Shown: positions 1 through 10,958, counted from the first letter of the stretch. The stretch is DNA of 37,620 nucleotides from an uncultured bacterium (GCA_946405785.1 CAMJIH010000004.1:1-37620), one strand, 5' to 3'. A program made the numbers and translations. Notes: generated by a model not told the origin, from the sequence alone.

Positions 1-691
1 AATTATTATTTCAATGATCGCATTGTTCTCAATCTTCCACAAGTCAATTTCAACAAATTACACTTGTCATCTTACATTCAAATGAACACGTTCAATCGTA
101 TCAATTATTATTTCAATGATCGCATTGTTCTCAATCTTCCACAAGTCAATTTCAACATTCACTTGTAGTACAAATTCATACATCTTGAGGACATGTTAAA
201 CATGTTTCTCATTCTTCTATTATTCAATTTCAACATACTGGAGGATTATCTATTATCGTACATTCAATAGAACACGAATTACCCTCACTTCAGTTATTAT
301 TTCAATGATCACATTGTTCTCATGCTTCTAACAATCCATTTCAACATTCACTTTCAGATGAATTTCATACATCTTCAGGACAAGTTTGAAGAGATTCTCA
401 TTCATCTATTTTTCAATTTCAACATACTGGAGGATTATCTATTATCGTACATTCAATAGAACACGAATTACCCTCACTTCAGTTGTCATTTCAATTATCA
501 CATTGTTCTCATGCTTCTAACAATCCATTTCAACAATTACTTGCCGCGTTATCTCATGCATCACTTAGATTCAAAGTCGAATCTCATTGATTATCAACAA
601 TAGAATCATCATTGAATTGTATAGCGTAAGTATTTGTTAGGACGAGTACTAATAGACATAATAAAGATAGAAATCTATGTATTTTATTCAT
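1..691 (-). CDS. Secreted cysteine-rich repeat protein (DUF4215/Myxococcus Cys-rich type), 3' end beyond window
   Basis: Read with TGA as Gly, this minus frame starts at ATG 691 and stays open to the window edge (about 230 residues seen). Residues 1-24 form a signal peptide (MNKIH, then a Leu/Val-rich core ending TYA). The rest repeats a module of about 63 residues built from two units. One is CGNGLLEAGEQCDNGN followed by a CSIEC pair; the other is CGNGKIDEGE followed by TCPEDVG. These match the Myxococcus cysteine-rich repeat / DUF4215 pattern CGxGxxxxGExCDxGN...CSxxC, found in secreted or cell-wall proteins and presumably stabilised by disulfides. The role is inferred to be extracellular binding or structure. 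Repeats are nearly exact in DNA (offsets about 102 and 189 bp), so copy number may vary between strains. Confidence 0.8.
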
Positions 692-694
692 AAC

Positions 695-744
695 AAAAAA
701 TTAAGAATTAAATATATACATATTATATAATAATTCTTAATTTT
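695..744 (-). terminator. Terminator after the S41 protease gene
   Basis: A perfect 14-base inverted repeat (697-710 with 731-744) ends on the minus strand in a T run. It lies just after the S41 stop codon at 761 and just before the ATG at 691 of the cysteine-rich protein gene, so it should separate the two transcripts or attenuate read-through. Confidence 0.7.
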
Positions 745-760
745 GTCAAATAAGTGCTAA

Positions 761-2224
761 TTAATTATTTATTAGTCATATAATTTCTAACACTTCATCT
801 TTTTTAGTATATGGATTATCTATTACATTAATATCAGGTTGAATTCAGATTTTATCAATTGAAACATCTTGGTCAGCAATATACCAGATAGCGATAGTAT
901 ATTTAATTAGTGAATTATTTGGAAACTGAACAACTTGTTGAACAGATCCTTTACCATAAGTTTTTGAACCAACTAGTTTAACCTGGTTAGGGAAATAGTA
1001 TTTCATAACTCATGCAAAGATTTCTGCAGCACTTGCAGTATATCAATCTATAAGAATTATTGTTGGATTAGAGACTTCAAGTGATTGTTTTTTTTCTGAT
1101 TTTATTACCTCATTCACTGTTGTTCATTTTTCTGTCATAATTGTTTTTCATTCAGGGATGAATTCATCAAGAATTCAAGTTACTTCATCAATAACACCAC
1201 CTGGATTACTTCTAACATCAAATACATACTTTCAACATGTTCAGAATTCACTTAATTTACTCATAAAATTATCATGAGCTCAAATATCGAATGAATATAA
1301 ACGTATATAACAAATATCTCATAGTTTTACTCCATCCATTGTAGGAAGTTGAATTACTTCTCTGCTAATTTCTTTATTCATAATTCTTCAATTTCTTTGT
1401 ATTTGAACAGAAACTGTTGATCATTTTTCACCTTTTAATGCATCAATAAATTCATTAGCATCTTTAAAGTCTTTGAGATATTTTCATCAAATACTAACAA
1501 TGATATCTTCTGCTTGTAATCAAGCATCTTCAGCAGGAGACCCTTTTATTACTTCTGAGATTACAGGATTTTCATCTCATTTTTGAATAAGATACACTCC
1601 TATACCAGCAAATTCACCATTCAATGAATCCATAAATTTCTTTCATTCTTCAGGATTATAATATGCTGTATATTCTTCTCATAGATTATCAACAAAATGA
1701 GATAGATCATCATAAGAAAGATTATCAGTTCAAGAAAGTTGATCTTTATTAATATAATTTTCTTTTAATAGAAAGAGTACTGATTCAGCTATAGAGTCAT
1801 TAGCTTTATCAGTTTTAGTTTTTTGAGTTGTTCAATATACTTGTTTAAGTTGAGTTTGAAGATATTCAAATGTTAAAACCTTTTTATCAGTATAAACGAT
1901 TTTTGTACCAAAGTTATTCTTAATAAGATCAGCAAGATCTGATTCATATGCAGTTTTAGAAAGAGGCAAAGCTATTTCTAAGTTAGGGAACTTTTTATTA
2001 GCAACCGCTGTTGTTAGTAATGAGTGAAGCTTTGATCATTTTTCAACATTAGTATACAAAAGTGCTTGATTAGCATTTTGTTTCCATTCTGGAGCTAAGA
2101 CTCAAAAATAGAGAGTAAGTAAATCCTCATATGTGAGAGCATTCATATTCATAGCTGATACTGATCATACAGAAAAGAATGCTATAAATGATAAGATAGT
2201 TATGATAAGAGATTTTCTTTTCAT
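761..2224 (-). CDS. S41 family C-terminal processing protease (CtpA/Prc-like) with PDZ domain
   Basis: This 487-residue frame (TGA as Gly) begins at ATG 2224 and ends at TAA 761-763. It opens with a signal peptide or anchor (MKRKSLIITILSFIAFFSVG). A PDZ domain sits around residues 210-300 (GVYLIQKGDENPV, then GSPAEDAGLQAEDI). The S41 catalytic domain follows: FDVRSNPGG, then IDGYTASAAEIFAG with the nucleophilic Ser in TASAAE, then SKTYGKGSVQ with the general-base Lys. Family members cleave extracytoplasmic proteins near their C termini. The N-terminal 190 residues include YEDLLTLYF and LTRG-free helical stretches that I cannot assign. The protease is probably exported and may mature surface proteins such as its neighbours; the substrate is unknown. 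Confidence 0.93.
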
Positions 2225-2374
2225 ATTTTATTTTTAAGGTAAAATTTCTTACTAGAAGATAATAATTAATAATAAATTTTCAAACGATAATTTTATTTAT
2301 TTTCTTTATTATATTGGGAGGTAATTATTATAGTTGAATCGCTATTTAATGCAATTTTTATTAATTATTTTTAA

Positions 2375-2693
2375 CAAAAAAGGAGCAGAGGAAAATACCC
2401 TGCTCCTAGAGCTTTAAACAGTAGCTAGGGGCAAAGACCACGTGTCTTTTATAAAGTGATACGCACTTTATTCTGCATTTCTGCGTGAGCAGACCCCGAA
2501 GGTTCCAATGTTAGTTCCCAAGGATGGGGCACCGCTTAGTCCTCGGCTAAAACTATGACAAAGAGGATATCCAAATCCCTTAAACCTTACCAGGCGAATC
2601 GGCACTACCGTAACGATTTTCCATCTATCTGCATCCAAGCTCTACAAAATTACAGACAGGTAATGTGAAATAGGATATACATCCAATATCACG
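2375..2693 (-). ncRNA. Unidentified structured RNA, about 320 nt (long RNA 1)
   Basis: A G+C-rich island with no coding frame. On the minus strand it is preceded by a promoter (TTGACT, 17 bp, TATAAA) and closed by a strong terminator at 2381-2407 with a T run, defining an RNA of about 320 nt. Visible hairpins include GGATGTATATCC near the 5' end and TCTGCTCACGCAGA in the middle. I compared it by eye with tmRNA (no T-arm or tag frame), RNase P RNA (no GAGGAAAGUCC or ACAGA core), SRP RNA and 6S RNA, and found no convincing match. Its terminator loop shares GGTATTTTCC with the long RNA at 36004-36409. Confidence 0.6.
2381..2407 (-). terminator. Terminator of long RNA 1
   Basis: On the minus strand an 8-bp stem (AGGAGCAG with CTGCTCCT) closes an A/T-rich loop and is followed by a run of six T. 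The loop sequence GGTATTTTCC recurs in the terminator of the second long RNA at 36011-36038. Confidence 0.75.
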
Positions 2694-2699
2694 ACAAAT

Positions 2700-2728
2700 T
2701 TTATATGTATTAGTTTATGTAAAGTCAA
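2700..2728 (-). promoter_or_regulatory. Promoter of long RNA 1
   Basis: On the minus strand: TTGACT (2723-2728), a 17-bp spacer, TATAAA (2700-2705). It is close to the sigma70 consensus. The -35 context CTATTGACTTTACA recurs exactly in the promoter before the gene at 22238. Confidence 0.65.
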
Positions 2729-2803
2729 TAGATATTTTTGTTTTTCAATTTTTATTTTTGTGTAAATATGTATAGTAATTTCGTTTATCGACAATACTCA
2801 AAT

Positions 2804-4024
2804 ATGAAATTAACAAAACAACAAGCTAAGAGAAATATTAAAATACATTGATTGATTAACATAATTTCTTGAATCACTTTCTTAGTACCAATTATTACAC
2901 TTTTTTATAAATATACGGGATTATCTACTTTTGAAATTATTCTCATTTCTAATATCTTTACATTTTGAATGTGGTTCCTTGAGCTACCAACTTCTGTATT
3001 GGCTGATACTTTTTGAAGGAAACCATCATTATTAGCATCTGTAATTTCAAATTTCTTATGTACATTATTAATACTATTATATCCTAATTTATGGGGATTT
3101 TGTATCGCTAGTGTTTTTCAAGCATTATACTATAGCTTTTGGAGTTGAACAGCGCAAGCATTTCTAGAAGAAAACCTTACAGCTCTTTGAGAAGGAGGAA
3201 AATTCTGAAGATATTTTGGTAAATTCTCATTCTACTGAGAAATTTCTAGTCTGATTACACCATTAATAGCATCATTTATTCTTAAAGTACTACCTGATAG
3301 TTGATACACAGTTCTAGCTGGATTAGATTGTTTCTTTGCATTTATACTAATTATTCTCGCTTTATATTTAAAAGAATCATTTCTCGATAGAAAGAAAATC
3401 TCTACATTCAAAGAAGCTATTAAAGTTAATTATGAAACTTGAGTAAATGCAATAAAAAATCTTATCAATGATAACAAGTTAAAACTCTTTCTAATTTATC
3501 GTTCTTTTACACACCATGTAACATTTTTCTGAATACTACTTTTACCAATTCTTTCTGATAAAGGTATGGAAGATTGGATATCATGAGGAATTGTAACAGC
3601 ATTTACAATAGGTAGTATGTTCGCATCAAAATATACTTATTTATGGTGAGAGAAGTATTGATACAGTAGTTCATGGAAATGGAGTAATATATGCCAAGCT
3701 ATAATACTTATTATTGCATGATTATTCTTTAATTCATGGATTTTCCTAGTACTCCTCTACTTCATTTTCTCTATTTTTGATTGAATCATCAATCCTTCAT
3801 GGAATCATGAGCTTGTGCAACTTTCAAAATGAAAATCTATTGCAACAATTAGATCAATAATTTTTTGATTAGTTGCTTTATATATGACTTTCATGAAACG
3901 ATTACTATCTTATTTATCTCCTGATGTAGCATTAATAATTATATGAATAATAATTCTTGTAACTAATATTATATTTGTTTTTATAAACAAAAAAGGACTC
4001 TTCATAACAAATAAAGAGTTCTAA
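2804..4024 (+). CDS. Major facilitator superfamily transporter
   Basis: A 406-residue membrane protein (TGA as Gly) from ATG 2804 to TAA 4022-4024, the usual MFS size with about 12 hydrophobic segments. The loop between helices 2 and 3 carries the MFS motif A signature, seen as LADTFGRKPSLLAS; a charged cytoplasmic loop in the middle (ESFLDRKKISTFKEA) separates the two six-helix halves. MFS proteins move small solutes across the inner membrane by proton or substrate coupling; the substrate cannot be told from sequence. It stands alone, divergent from long RNA 1 and convergent with the surface-protein gene at 4041. There is no Shine-Dalgarno site before the ATG, as elsewhere in this window. 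Confidence 0.9.
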
Positions 4025-4040
4025 ACTTAATCTTTCTTAA

Positions 4041-7000
4041 TTATGATAAGATATTTTTGATACCCATAAATACCCCATATACTGTACCAAATACCACACT
4101 TTCTTCATCTCATTCTAGCTTTTTAAGTGCATCTTTGATTGTTGATAAATCTTTTTCGTTATATGTTTCAACTGATCTATTAATCACTTTTGAGAATTCA
4201 TCATTAGTTGATTTATCATTTACTAAAAATTCTTCTAGTGGTTTATTTGTATCATTATGAATTCACATTATTGATAATTTACAAAGTCTTGTAATAGCTT
4301 TCTTTTCATCTTTTGTAAAACTTTGTTCATCAGCATAATTAGAACATGCATTTGTAACATCATCTAGTTCTTGTTTTCATTCTACTAATTGTGGATATAC
4401 TTCCAATAAGATATTAGTCATAATAGCAACTTCTCATCTAGTAAGGGCTCTTCATTCAATCTTTTTTACTTGACCTTTAATTACTGAAGTATTAGCTGAT
4501 TGATTTGATGTTTGAGTTACTTCTGGTTCTACTGTATCAGCTGAGTTGTGCTCTTGTTCTGTAATCTTAGTTTCTTGTTTAGTTGCAATTGTCCTTCATC
4601 CTCATGCTGCAGCTGAACTTGTAGTTATATTTTCTACTGGTTTATTATTTTCTGTATATGCTACAAATGTTGATGCTGAACATGTATAGATTGTTGCATA
4701 TTTATTTGTATTTCATGTTACTAATACATCTTCTCAGTTATATTTATCATTTGCTGCTTCTCAATTATTACATTCATTTACTGGATTTAATGTTAATCAT
4801 TTGAATCCGAAGTCTTCATCACCATGTTTAACTTGTACTTTTACATATTCAGCATCACTGATAATTGGAATCTTTACGGCTACTGGAGCTGAGAATTTTA
4901 TTGTTCATGTTAATTTCTCCATTTCAGCATTCTCTGTTTTTTCCAGATATACTTCTAATCATCATTCATATTCTACTGTCTTATCAGATGTAACTTTAAT
5001 TTCTGAGTCTTGAACTTTTGTTGTATCTTCTTCTTTCTTTACTTCAGTATCTTCAACTTCTTTTGATACTAATCTTAGTGTTGAAGATCAACTTAATGTT
5101 TCTTCTGTAGTTTCATCTCAAACGGTTACTGTTGTTGTATTTGTATATACTACATTTTCTGTTGTTGTTTCCTCAGTTTTTTCCTCTAGAGATTTCCATT
5201 GTGCGTACAATACCAATCATGATTCATTAATTATATCTCATGATTTATATGTTGTTCAATTTCAATCACTTTGTGTATTCCATCCAATAAATTCATATCA
5301 ATTATTTATGAATGTATTATTTGTTACATATCTATAAATATTTATTTCATTTCACTTTCAATCATTTGAATTTAATGTTCAAATATTAGGATTACATGAA
5401 TTTAAATCTTCTGATAATGAGAATCATGATTCACATTCCCATTTTGCATATACATACATTGATTCTCATGTTGTAACATTTGATTCATTAAATTCGTTTT
5501 GAAAATTCAAATTATCAAAATACCATCATTTGAATATACTATTTTCTCTTGTTGGTTCAGGGATATTACTAAATGAATTTTCTGGATATATCACATATGG
5601 TATTTTTTCTATTCAAGTTATAGTTGCATAATATCAATAATAATTGGAACTAGTATCTGAATAAAATGAAAATGTTACCGTATCTCATTCCACATCAAAA
5701 CCAGTTGTATTTAATGCAGTGTTTGAATTTCATCAATGAAATGTATAGAGCTGTCAATCTTCTAATTTTGCTTTCGGAGTATCGCTATATACTCATTTAA
5801 AAACATATAAATAATCATAGTTTTCCTCTGTACTATATTTTAATTCGACATGTATATTTTCAGCTCAATTAATTTTTACAACATCATTAGTTTTAATACT
5901 AGTTCAATATGATGTGTTATTAGCATTTCAATCATCATCTATATTATTTGTATGCGAATATCTAATTGCATTGCTTAATTCATAATTTATCTGAGAGCTT
6001 ACATAATTAATATCTTCATCTCAGTATCTTCATCAATTTGCTATAAAATTTACAGATATAGGAGTACATAATTGTCAGTCCTCGCTTATTTCATATCAAA
6101 AATCACAACTCCATTTTGCATATAATTCAACAGTTGTTCATGTAGATTTTACAGGAATATTTGTTGTTAATACTCTCGAATTTTCATTAAAACCGCTTGT
6201 TGTATACCGTCATTCAAATACACTATAATCCTTTTCCGGAATTGGGAGCTTTTGAGGTGTTTCCCTATCACTTGTTGTTTCGTATAATGTTACGATTTCT
6301 GTTCATCAATTACTGTGAAATACAATTTCTTTTCTTTGAAAATCCTTAAAACAACGAATTGACATACCATAAATTGGTGTAGACGCGTATTCATATGTAT
6401 ATCATCAATTTTTGTATATAAACATTTCATAAATCTGATTTAATCATGCTGGTGTCACTACTCAATATCAAGCGGATGTTCCTAATCCATTTATGCTTGT
6501 ACTACTATATGTATATCATGGAGATGGTAAATTAAGAATATTGTTTATATCACTTCATCTTACATTTGAACCCATTAGATTAATTAACGACCTCCATTCT
6601 TCAATTTCTGGGACATGATATCATTTTGGACAAGGTCATTGCTTTAATGTATCAGGATTTGAAGATGGGTATCATCACCATATATTGCTATGGTAATTTG
6701 ACCGTCTTATAGATCTCCACGAACTATAATAATATGTTGATGCATTATCTGGAATTGAATTTTCTACAGAAGATTCTCATATTGTTTCTCAATTAGGAAA
6801 TGATTCACCATTATCTCATTTTAACTTAAATCAATAGTTATTTCACCACTGAAAATGATATCAATAAGAACCAGTATCTTCTCTATTTCAAGTTATTGCT
6901 CATATATTACGATCCATAATTATTATTTTAGAACCATCATTAAATACTACTTCTCTATCTTCGAATGGTAACCATCTTGCGTATACTTTCATATCTTTTG

Positions 7001-7439
7001 ATACATATCATGTCCATCTTGTTATTCATTCTTCTTCTAAATACCATCAATCAAACATACATTTCATATTAGTATTTACTCAGTCAGAACATAGATCTAA
7101 TTTACTTGGTGTTCTCCAATTTGTTAGTATTCATTGATTACCTAATTCATATGTCTTACTTTTTTCGTTAGTTGATTCTGTTCATTCTTCTGTCCAATAT
7201 CATCAATTTAGATTAAAAGTTACAGTATATTCAGTGTTTCAGAATGTATTCAAACTATCATTACCTTGCGTAAATCCAACATTATTTTCATTACTAAATG
7301 ATTCTCATACATTGTTTACTTCCTCCGTCAGAATTTGTATAGCTAATTCATTATCTCAACTATCTGCATATGTAAAAGCAGGTAGTACATTACTACTTAG
7401 CATTATTAACATACTAAATAGACTGAATAACTTTTTCAT
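4041..7439 (-). CDS. Large multidomain surface protein (InlB-like repeats, FISUMP, CUB-like, SLH-like C terminus)
   Basis: A 1132-residue secreted protein (TGA as Gly), ATG 7439 to TAA 4041-4043. It has a signal peptide (residues 1-26, ending FTYA), then Listeria-Bacteroides (InlB B-type) repeats around 65-150 (VTFNLNGGYW ... MKVYARW). Around 160-345 there is a Fibrobacter-paralogous-domain segment (IIIMDRNIGAITG and CPKGYHVPEIEEW). A CUB-like beta stretch lies around 510-620 (NYDYLYVFKG). More InlB-like repeats follow (FKGWYF ... YVYAKW; FIGWNT ... VLYAQW). A shared module (VKVQVKHG ... CSASTFVAYTE), a Ser/Thr/Glu linker and an SLH-like end (GRALTRGEVAIMTN) complete it. InlB-type repeats and SLH domains typify adhesins and cell-wall anchoring, so attachment is the likely role. 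The end resembles that of the 27057-30221 protein. Confidence 0.85.
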
Positions 7440-7611
7440 GTGTGTAGTAGATTATGTAATAAAATCCTTATACATAATTATACTAGCAAACTATTATTTT
7501 TTCAAATTTTACTTGACTTTTTTATATTTTATTATTTTTTATTGATTTTTGTTTCTAAAATAGTATTGTATTAGCATAAACAAAAAAACAAATAACTTAA
7601 AATTTTAAAGT

Positions 7612-8232
7612 ATGGTAGCATTTTATCTGTATGTGGGAATCCTTGCTGTATTAGCAATTTATTCCCTCGTTTGTGGTCTTAAAAACAGAGAACCCGAGAC
7701 TCTTATAGTCTCTGGTCTGTGCTTTGTGATGGTTTGCGGCATTGTTGCCTTAAAATCATTTGATCTCTATTCTCTCTTGTTATTGTTCTTCTTGTTCTCT
7801 GGCCTCGGCTTAGTGGTCGTAAGTGATCTTGGATTAGTATTCATGAATCCTACACCATGGAAAACTCTTATCAAAGAGTTCCCCACCTACGCAGGTCTTC
7901 TTGGCTTAGTTGCATTAGTAGCAGCAACTGAACTTTGGATGGAATATGACAAATATTGGGGAATCTTCCAGGTACTGTTTGGTGGTCTGATGACTATCAC
8001 TTTCATTACAGCATTTGTCAGAGTAATTCGGTGGAGAAAAACTGGAAATCTTATCACAGCAACGCTCTTATTTGCAGCAATACTGTACTATGCACTCAAG
8101 AAGAATTACATTGATATGAATGAGTATTTCTTCTTCTGGATAGCATCAGTATGTATCCAGTCTGTTATCCTATTCTTATGGAGAGCTGGTGTGAAATTAG
8201 GCGTCGCGAAGCTATCAGAAAATCCAGAGTAA
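7612..8232 (+). CDS. Polytopic membrane protein of unknown function (TGA-free class)
   Basis: A 206-residue protein with about six or seven hydrophobic helices (for example residues 3-22, 27-47, 52-74, 92-106, 122-140, 152-164, 175-192) and a basic C-terminal end. I recognise no family. All 15 glycines are GGN and there is no in-frame TGA, whereas neighbouring genes use TGA for most Gly; C- and G-ending codons are also commoner. The ATG follows an A/C-rich leader with two AAACAAA-like runs (7579-7595) and no Shine-Dalgarno site. The gene stands alone and ends at a strong terminator. It is a member of the code-neutral gene set described in the findings; function unknown. Confidence 0.8.
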   Translation: MVAFYLYVGILAVLAIYSLVCGLKNREPETLIVSGLCFVMVCGIVALKSFDLYSLLLLFFLFSGLGLVVVSDLGLVFMNPTPWKTLIKEFPTYAGLLGLVALVAATELWMEYDKYWGIFQVLFGGLMTITFITAFVRVIRWRKTGNLITATLLFAAILYYALKKNYIDMNEYFFFWIASVCIQSVILFLWRAGVKLGVAKLSENPE

Positions 8233-8260
8233 ACAACTCAAAAGATCAAAAAAAAGAAAT

Positions 8261-8297
8261 GACTGCGTAACGTATCGTTATGCAGTCCTTTTTTTAA
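8261..8297. terminator. Bidirectional terminator overlapping the PAP2 stop
   Basis: GACTGCGTAAC pairs with GTTATGCAGTC and is followed by seven T on the plus strand, ending the 7612 gene. The hairpin overlaps the last codons and stop (8278-8280) of the convergent PAP2 gene, so it forms part of that coding sequence. Confidence 0.8.
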
Positions 8298-8925
8298 AGA
8301 AAAAATCTTTTACGATAAATAGATAAATCAAAGAAAGTAGTATTCATCAAATGATATCCGAGAAATAATGTACTCATAAATAAATTCTACTTACTGTAAC
8401 TCATAGCATAATAAACAAAGAAGCTATAATAATTATTCGCTTTAATGATTTATTCTTTATGAGATGGAAAGATAATAATATTATCAATCAATAAAGTGCA
8501 ACTGTATGCATAGTATGTCATGATGGAAAGCTATATCAGGTTTCAGTAACTAGTCTTAAAATATCAGGCCTTGGTCTTTGTATGATATTTTTAATTATTG
8601 TATTCGTTAAATAAATAATCACAGGTGTTGAAATTGAAAGTATAGCATAGATTCTATATCTCTTTTTATATGCAAAAATAGCGGTTAATATTAAAGCAAC
8701 AATTGGAATTCAATATGTCCCTCAGATATGAGTAAATGCTATAAATATTGGAGTAAGATTTGGAGAAAAACTTTCAATAATTCGATTATATATTCATTCA
8801 TCCATTAACGCTGTTCATCAAGACAGAACATCATAAGTTAGAATAGCAAAAAATATCAAAAGTAAAGTTATTTTTACCGATAATCTCATATAAGTTGGTG
8901 TATTCTTTTTTCATTGTGTTTTCAT
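8278..8925 (-). CDS. PAP2-family membrane phosphatase
   Basis: A 215-residue membrane protein (TGA as Gly) with all three PAP2 phosphatase motifs: KNIIQRPRPD, PSGH, and SRIYLGVHYFSDIIGG. The motif histidines act as nucleophile and acid/base in a vanadium-haloperoxidase-like active site. Such enzymes dephosphorylate lipid phosphates such as phosphatidic acid, phosphatidylglycerol phosphate or undecaprenyl diphosphate on the outer face of the membrane. Five or six hydrophobic helices are seen. The start at 8925 lies only 10 nt after the rhomboid stop, so the two genes are probably one transcript. Thirteen of 14 glycines are TGA. The lipid substrate is not determinable. Confidence 0.93.
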
Positions 8926-8935
8926 TTTCGTTTTA

Positions 8936-9547
8936 TTATTCATCTATATCAACGACATGTTTTGTTTTCCTAAACTTAGTTAATACATAAGCTATAATGA
9001 ATCATCCTATTAATCATCATAGGTGAGCTGACATAGAAACTCAAGGTAGGAATCAAATAGCAATATTAAGAACAATTGTACTTGTAATATCTCTGGTATT
9101 AATTCTACTTCTAATACTTTCAGGTAATGACATTATAAGTGCAACGATAGCTCAAAGAAGTCAGAAAATTGCTCACGAAGCTCATGCACTAAAACTAAAT
9201 TCTCATGTAAACATTTCAACAGCATATACTGTTAGATTTCACATAATTCAACTAAAAAGATATATTATCAAATACTTTCGTCTTCAAAAAGCTCTTTCAA
9301 CTGTTGGTCATATACAATATAAGGCATACATATTCATCAAAAGATGAACTAATCAGAAGTGAAGAAACATTGCTGTGATAGCTCTCCATGGTTGTAACGT
9401 AAATACAGGAGAATAGAATACTCAGAAATTAGCAGCAACTACATTATTAGTTGATCCTCAAGCTAATGTCTCTAAAATAAAAACAATCACATTTATTAAG
9501 ATAATAATAAATGTAACCTCAGAATTCTTTATAAAGTTTTTAATCAT
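8936..9547 (-). CDS. Rhomboid-family intramembrane serine protease
   Basis: A 203-residue protein (TGA as Gly) with six transmembrane helices. It carries the rhomboid hallmarks: HFGLVHLLMNMYAL in the helix 2 region, GPTVERAFGRRKY in the following loop, the nucleophile motif SAGASGAIFGLLGA, and the partner histidine in SAHLGGLIGGF. Rhomboids cleave single-span membrane proteins within or next to their membrane segment. The gene leads a two-gene unit with PAP2. Seventeen of 19 glycines are TGA, including both glycines of GASGA, which is strong evidence for code 25. The cytoplasmic C-terminal tail is short and charged. Confidence 0.95.
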
Positions 9548-9685
9548 ATCTATAATAACCAATAAACTCAATTAAAATAGTAATATGCTGCATTATTTCA
9601 ACATATATAATTATTAGAGTTTTTTTTGTTTGTTTTATCATTATTAATTATTATATTCTCATACGTTTAATATTCGGATAATTTA

Positions 9686-10324
9686 ATGAAAACAATAATC
9701 AAAACTTCTATAAATCAGAATATATTTTCTAGTAATGTTTATGTTATCAAATGAGATAATACTGTAATTGTTGTTGACCCATGATTCTATGATTGAGATT
9801 TAAGGGAATATTTAAAAGAAATCTGAAAAGTTGATGCAATTCTTTTAACACATGGGCATTGAGATCATATTAGAGCTGTTGATGAAGTTGTTAATGATTT
9901 TCCTAATACAAAAGTATATATTCATCAACAAGATAAAGAATTACTAACAAATACCGAATTAAATTGTTCTTTTTTAGTCTGAAGAAAAGCAATAGAGATA
10001 AAATCAATGGTTAATTTTTTTGAGGAATGAGAATTTGATATTTGAGAATTTCATATGAGAGTATTTCACTTTCCAGGGCATACTGATTGATGCTCAATGT
10101 TTTATTTTGAGAAATTTGAGACATTATTTCTTTGAGATACAGTAATGTGAGATAGTGTATGAACATTACGTACCCCTACTTGAGATTTCAACAAAATGGA
10201 GGCATCTTTATGAAAATTTAAACATTTAGGATTACCTGAAAATACCCAATGCTATCCATGACATTGAGAAGTCTGTAGTTATTGAGAAATATTAAGAATT
10301 AATCCGTTTCTAAATATGAGGTAA
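9686..10324 (+). CDS. Metallo-beta-lactamase fold hydrolase (glyoxalase II-like)
   Basis: A 212-residue cytosolic protein with no signal peptide. The dimetal site is clear: LLTHGHGDHI (THxHxDH motif, residues about 55-63), FPGHTDG with the third metal histidine, FLGDTV with the bridging Asp, and a final YPGHGE histidine. Short proteins of this kind are usually annotated as hydroxyacylglutathione hydrolase-like or general thioester/phosphoester hydrolases; the substrate cannot be assigned. The frame is MKTIIKTSINQNIFSSNVYVI from ATG 9686 to TAA 10322-10324. It is convergent with the YkgJ-like gene, separated by a palindromic terminator. Confidence 0.92.
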
Positions 10325-10392
10325 AAGAAGTTTTATTATCAAAATATAGAAAATATAACTGATCTTGAAAGAATCAAACGATTGAACTTTAA

Positions 10393-10420
10393 AAAGCTAG
10401 TAATAATTATTACTAGCTTT
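10393..10420. terminator. Palindromic bidirectional terminator
   Basis: A perfect 28-base palindrome (AAAGCTAGTAATAA and its complement) lies between the convergent MBL hydrolase and YkgJ-like genes and should end both transcripts. Its last bases touch the stop codon at 10419-10421. Confidence 0.75.
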
Positions 10421-10787
10421 ATTGATTATCAGGATTAAGACACCTTTTTGTAGGATCTTTTGGATTCAATCCAAAGACTCTACAAACCTCAGGACGAAGA
10501 TCATAAATCATACAAGACGATTTACAATCTTTATCATACTGTAAGAATTCACATCTGAGAACAGGTTCTTTACCAACAAACGAGCCACGGCCTTTTATTA
10601 TCTCCATTAGCCGTTCATAAGTTTTTAACGGTGTATAAATATCACCATCTTCATGATGAATTTGTTTAAACTGAATTCCTCTTTGTAAAGCAATATCTCT
10701 TACTGCAAGATATTCTGCTTCTTCGAACTCAGGAATAGAATGAACACAACACCAACCACAACGTTTACATTCAAATTTTTTTGCCAT
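10419..10787 (-). CDS. YkgJ-type cysteine-cluster protein (TGA-free class)
   Basis: A 122-residue protein with the CxxCGxCC start (CKRCGWCC, residues 7-14) and later cysteines in RCEFLQYDKDC, SCMIYDLRPEVCRVFG and RCLNP. This matches the YkgJ/UPF0153 family, thought to bind a zinc or iron centre; the cellular role is unclear. Unlike its neighbours it has no TGA, and its seven glycines are all GGN. On the minus strand the ATG follows TTGAAT, 17 bp, TATAAA and a leader of about 22 nt containing AAACAAAT, with no Shine-Dalgarno site. It is a single-gene unit next to a small RNA gene. Confidence 0.9.
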   Translation of the reverse strand: MAKKFECKRCGWCCVHSIPEFEEAEYLAVRDIALQRGIQFKQIHHEDGDIYTPLKTYERLMEIIKGRGSFVGKEPVLRCEFLQYDKDCKSSCMIYDLRPEVCRVFGLNPKDPTKRCLNPDNQ

Positions 10788-10858
10788 ATTATATTTGTTT
10801 TATTTATGATTTTATAATCAACCAGCATTTCAAATTCAAATCATTATTATCAATTTTA

Positions 10859-10887
10859 TTGAAATTAATAACAGAAATTATTATAAA
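10859..10887 (+). promoter_or_regulatory. Promoter of small RNA A
   Basis: TTGAAA (10859-10864), a 17-bp spacer and TATAAA (10882-10887), placing transcription start at about 10893, immediately before the first hairpin of the small RNA. Confidence 0.6.
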
Positions 10888-10892
10888 AAAGC

Positions 10893-10958
10893 TGTCTTCT
10901 TAAAGACATTTTCGATGTGCCGCTGACTTTCGTTGAGATAACGCGAGTCAGCTTTTTT
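10893..10958 (+). ncRNA. Small two-hairpin RNA A
   Basis: About 65 nt. The first hairpin is TGTCTT-loop-AAGACA. After a short spacer comes a longer hairpin: GCTGACT ... CGTT GAGAT AACG ... AGTCAGC, followed by six T. The same plan, including a TTG(A)GAT/TGA loop between CGTT/TGTT and AACG/AACA, is seen in the RNAs at 31089 and 33722. It lies between the divergent YkgJ-like gene and the phosphatidylserine decarboxylase gene, so it could alternatively be a leader or attenuator of the latter. Confidence 0.5.

Noticed and set aside
1-620. Possible CRISPR-like direct repeats
   Set aside because: Repeats have coding periodicity (multiples of three), encode cysteine-rich modules, and lack uniform repeat-spacer structure.
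2375-2693. tmRNA or RNase P RNA
   Set aside because: No T-arm, tag-coding segment, or conserved P4 core could be found by eye; left as unidentified.
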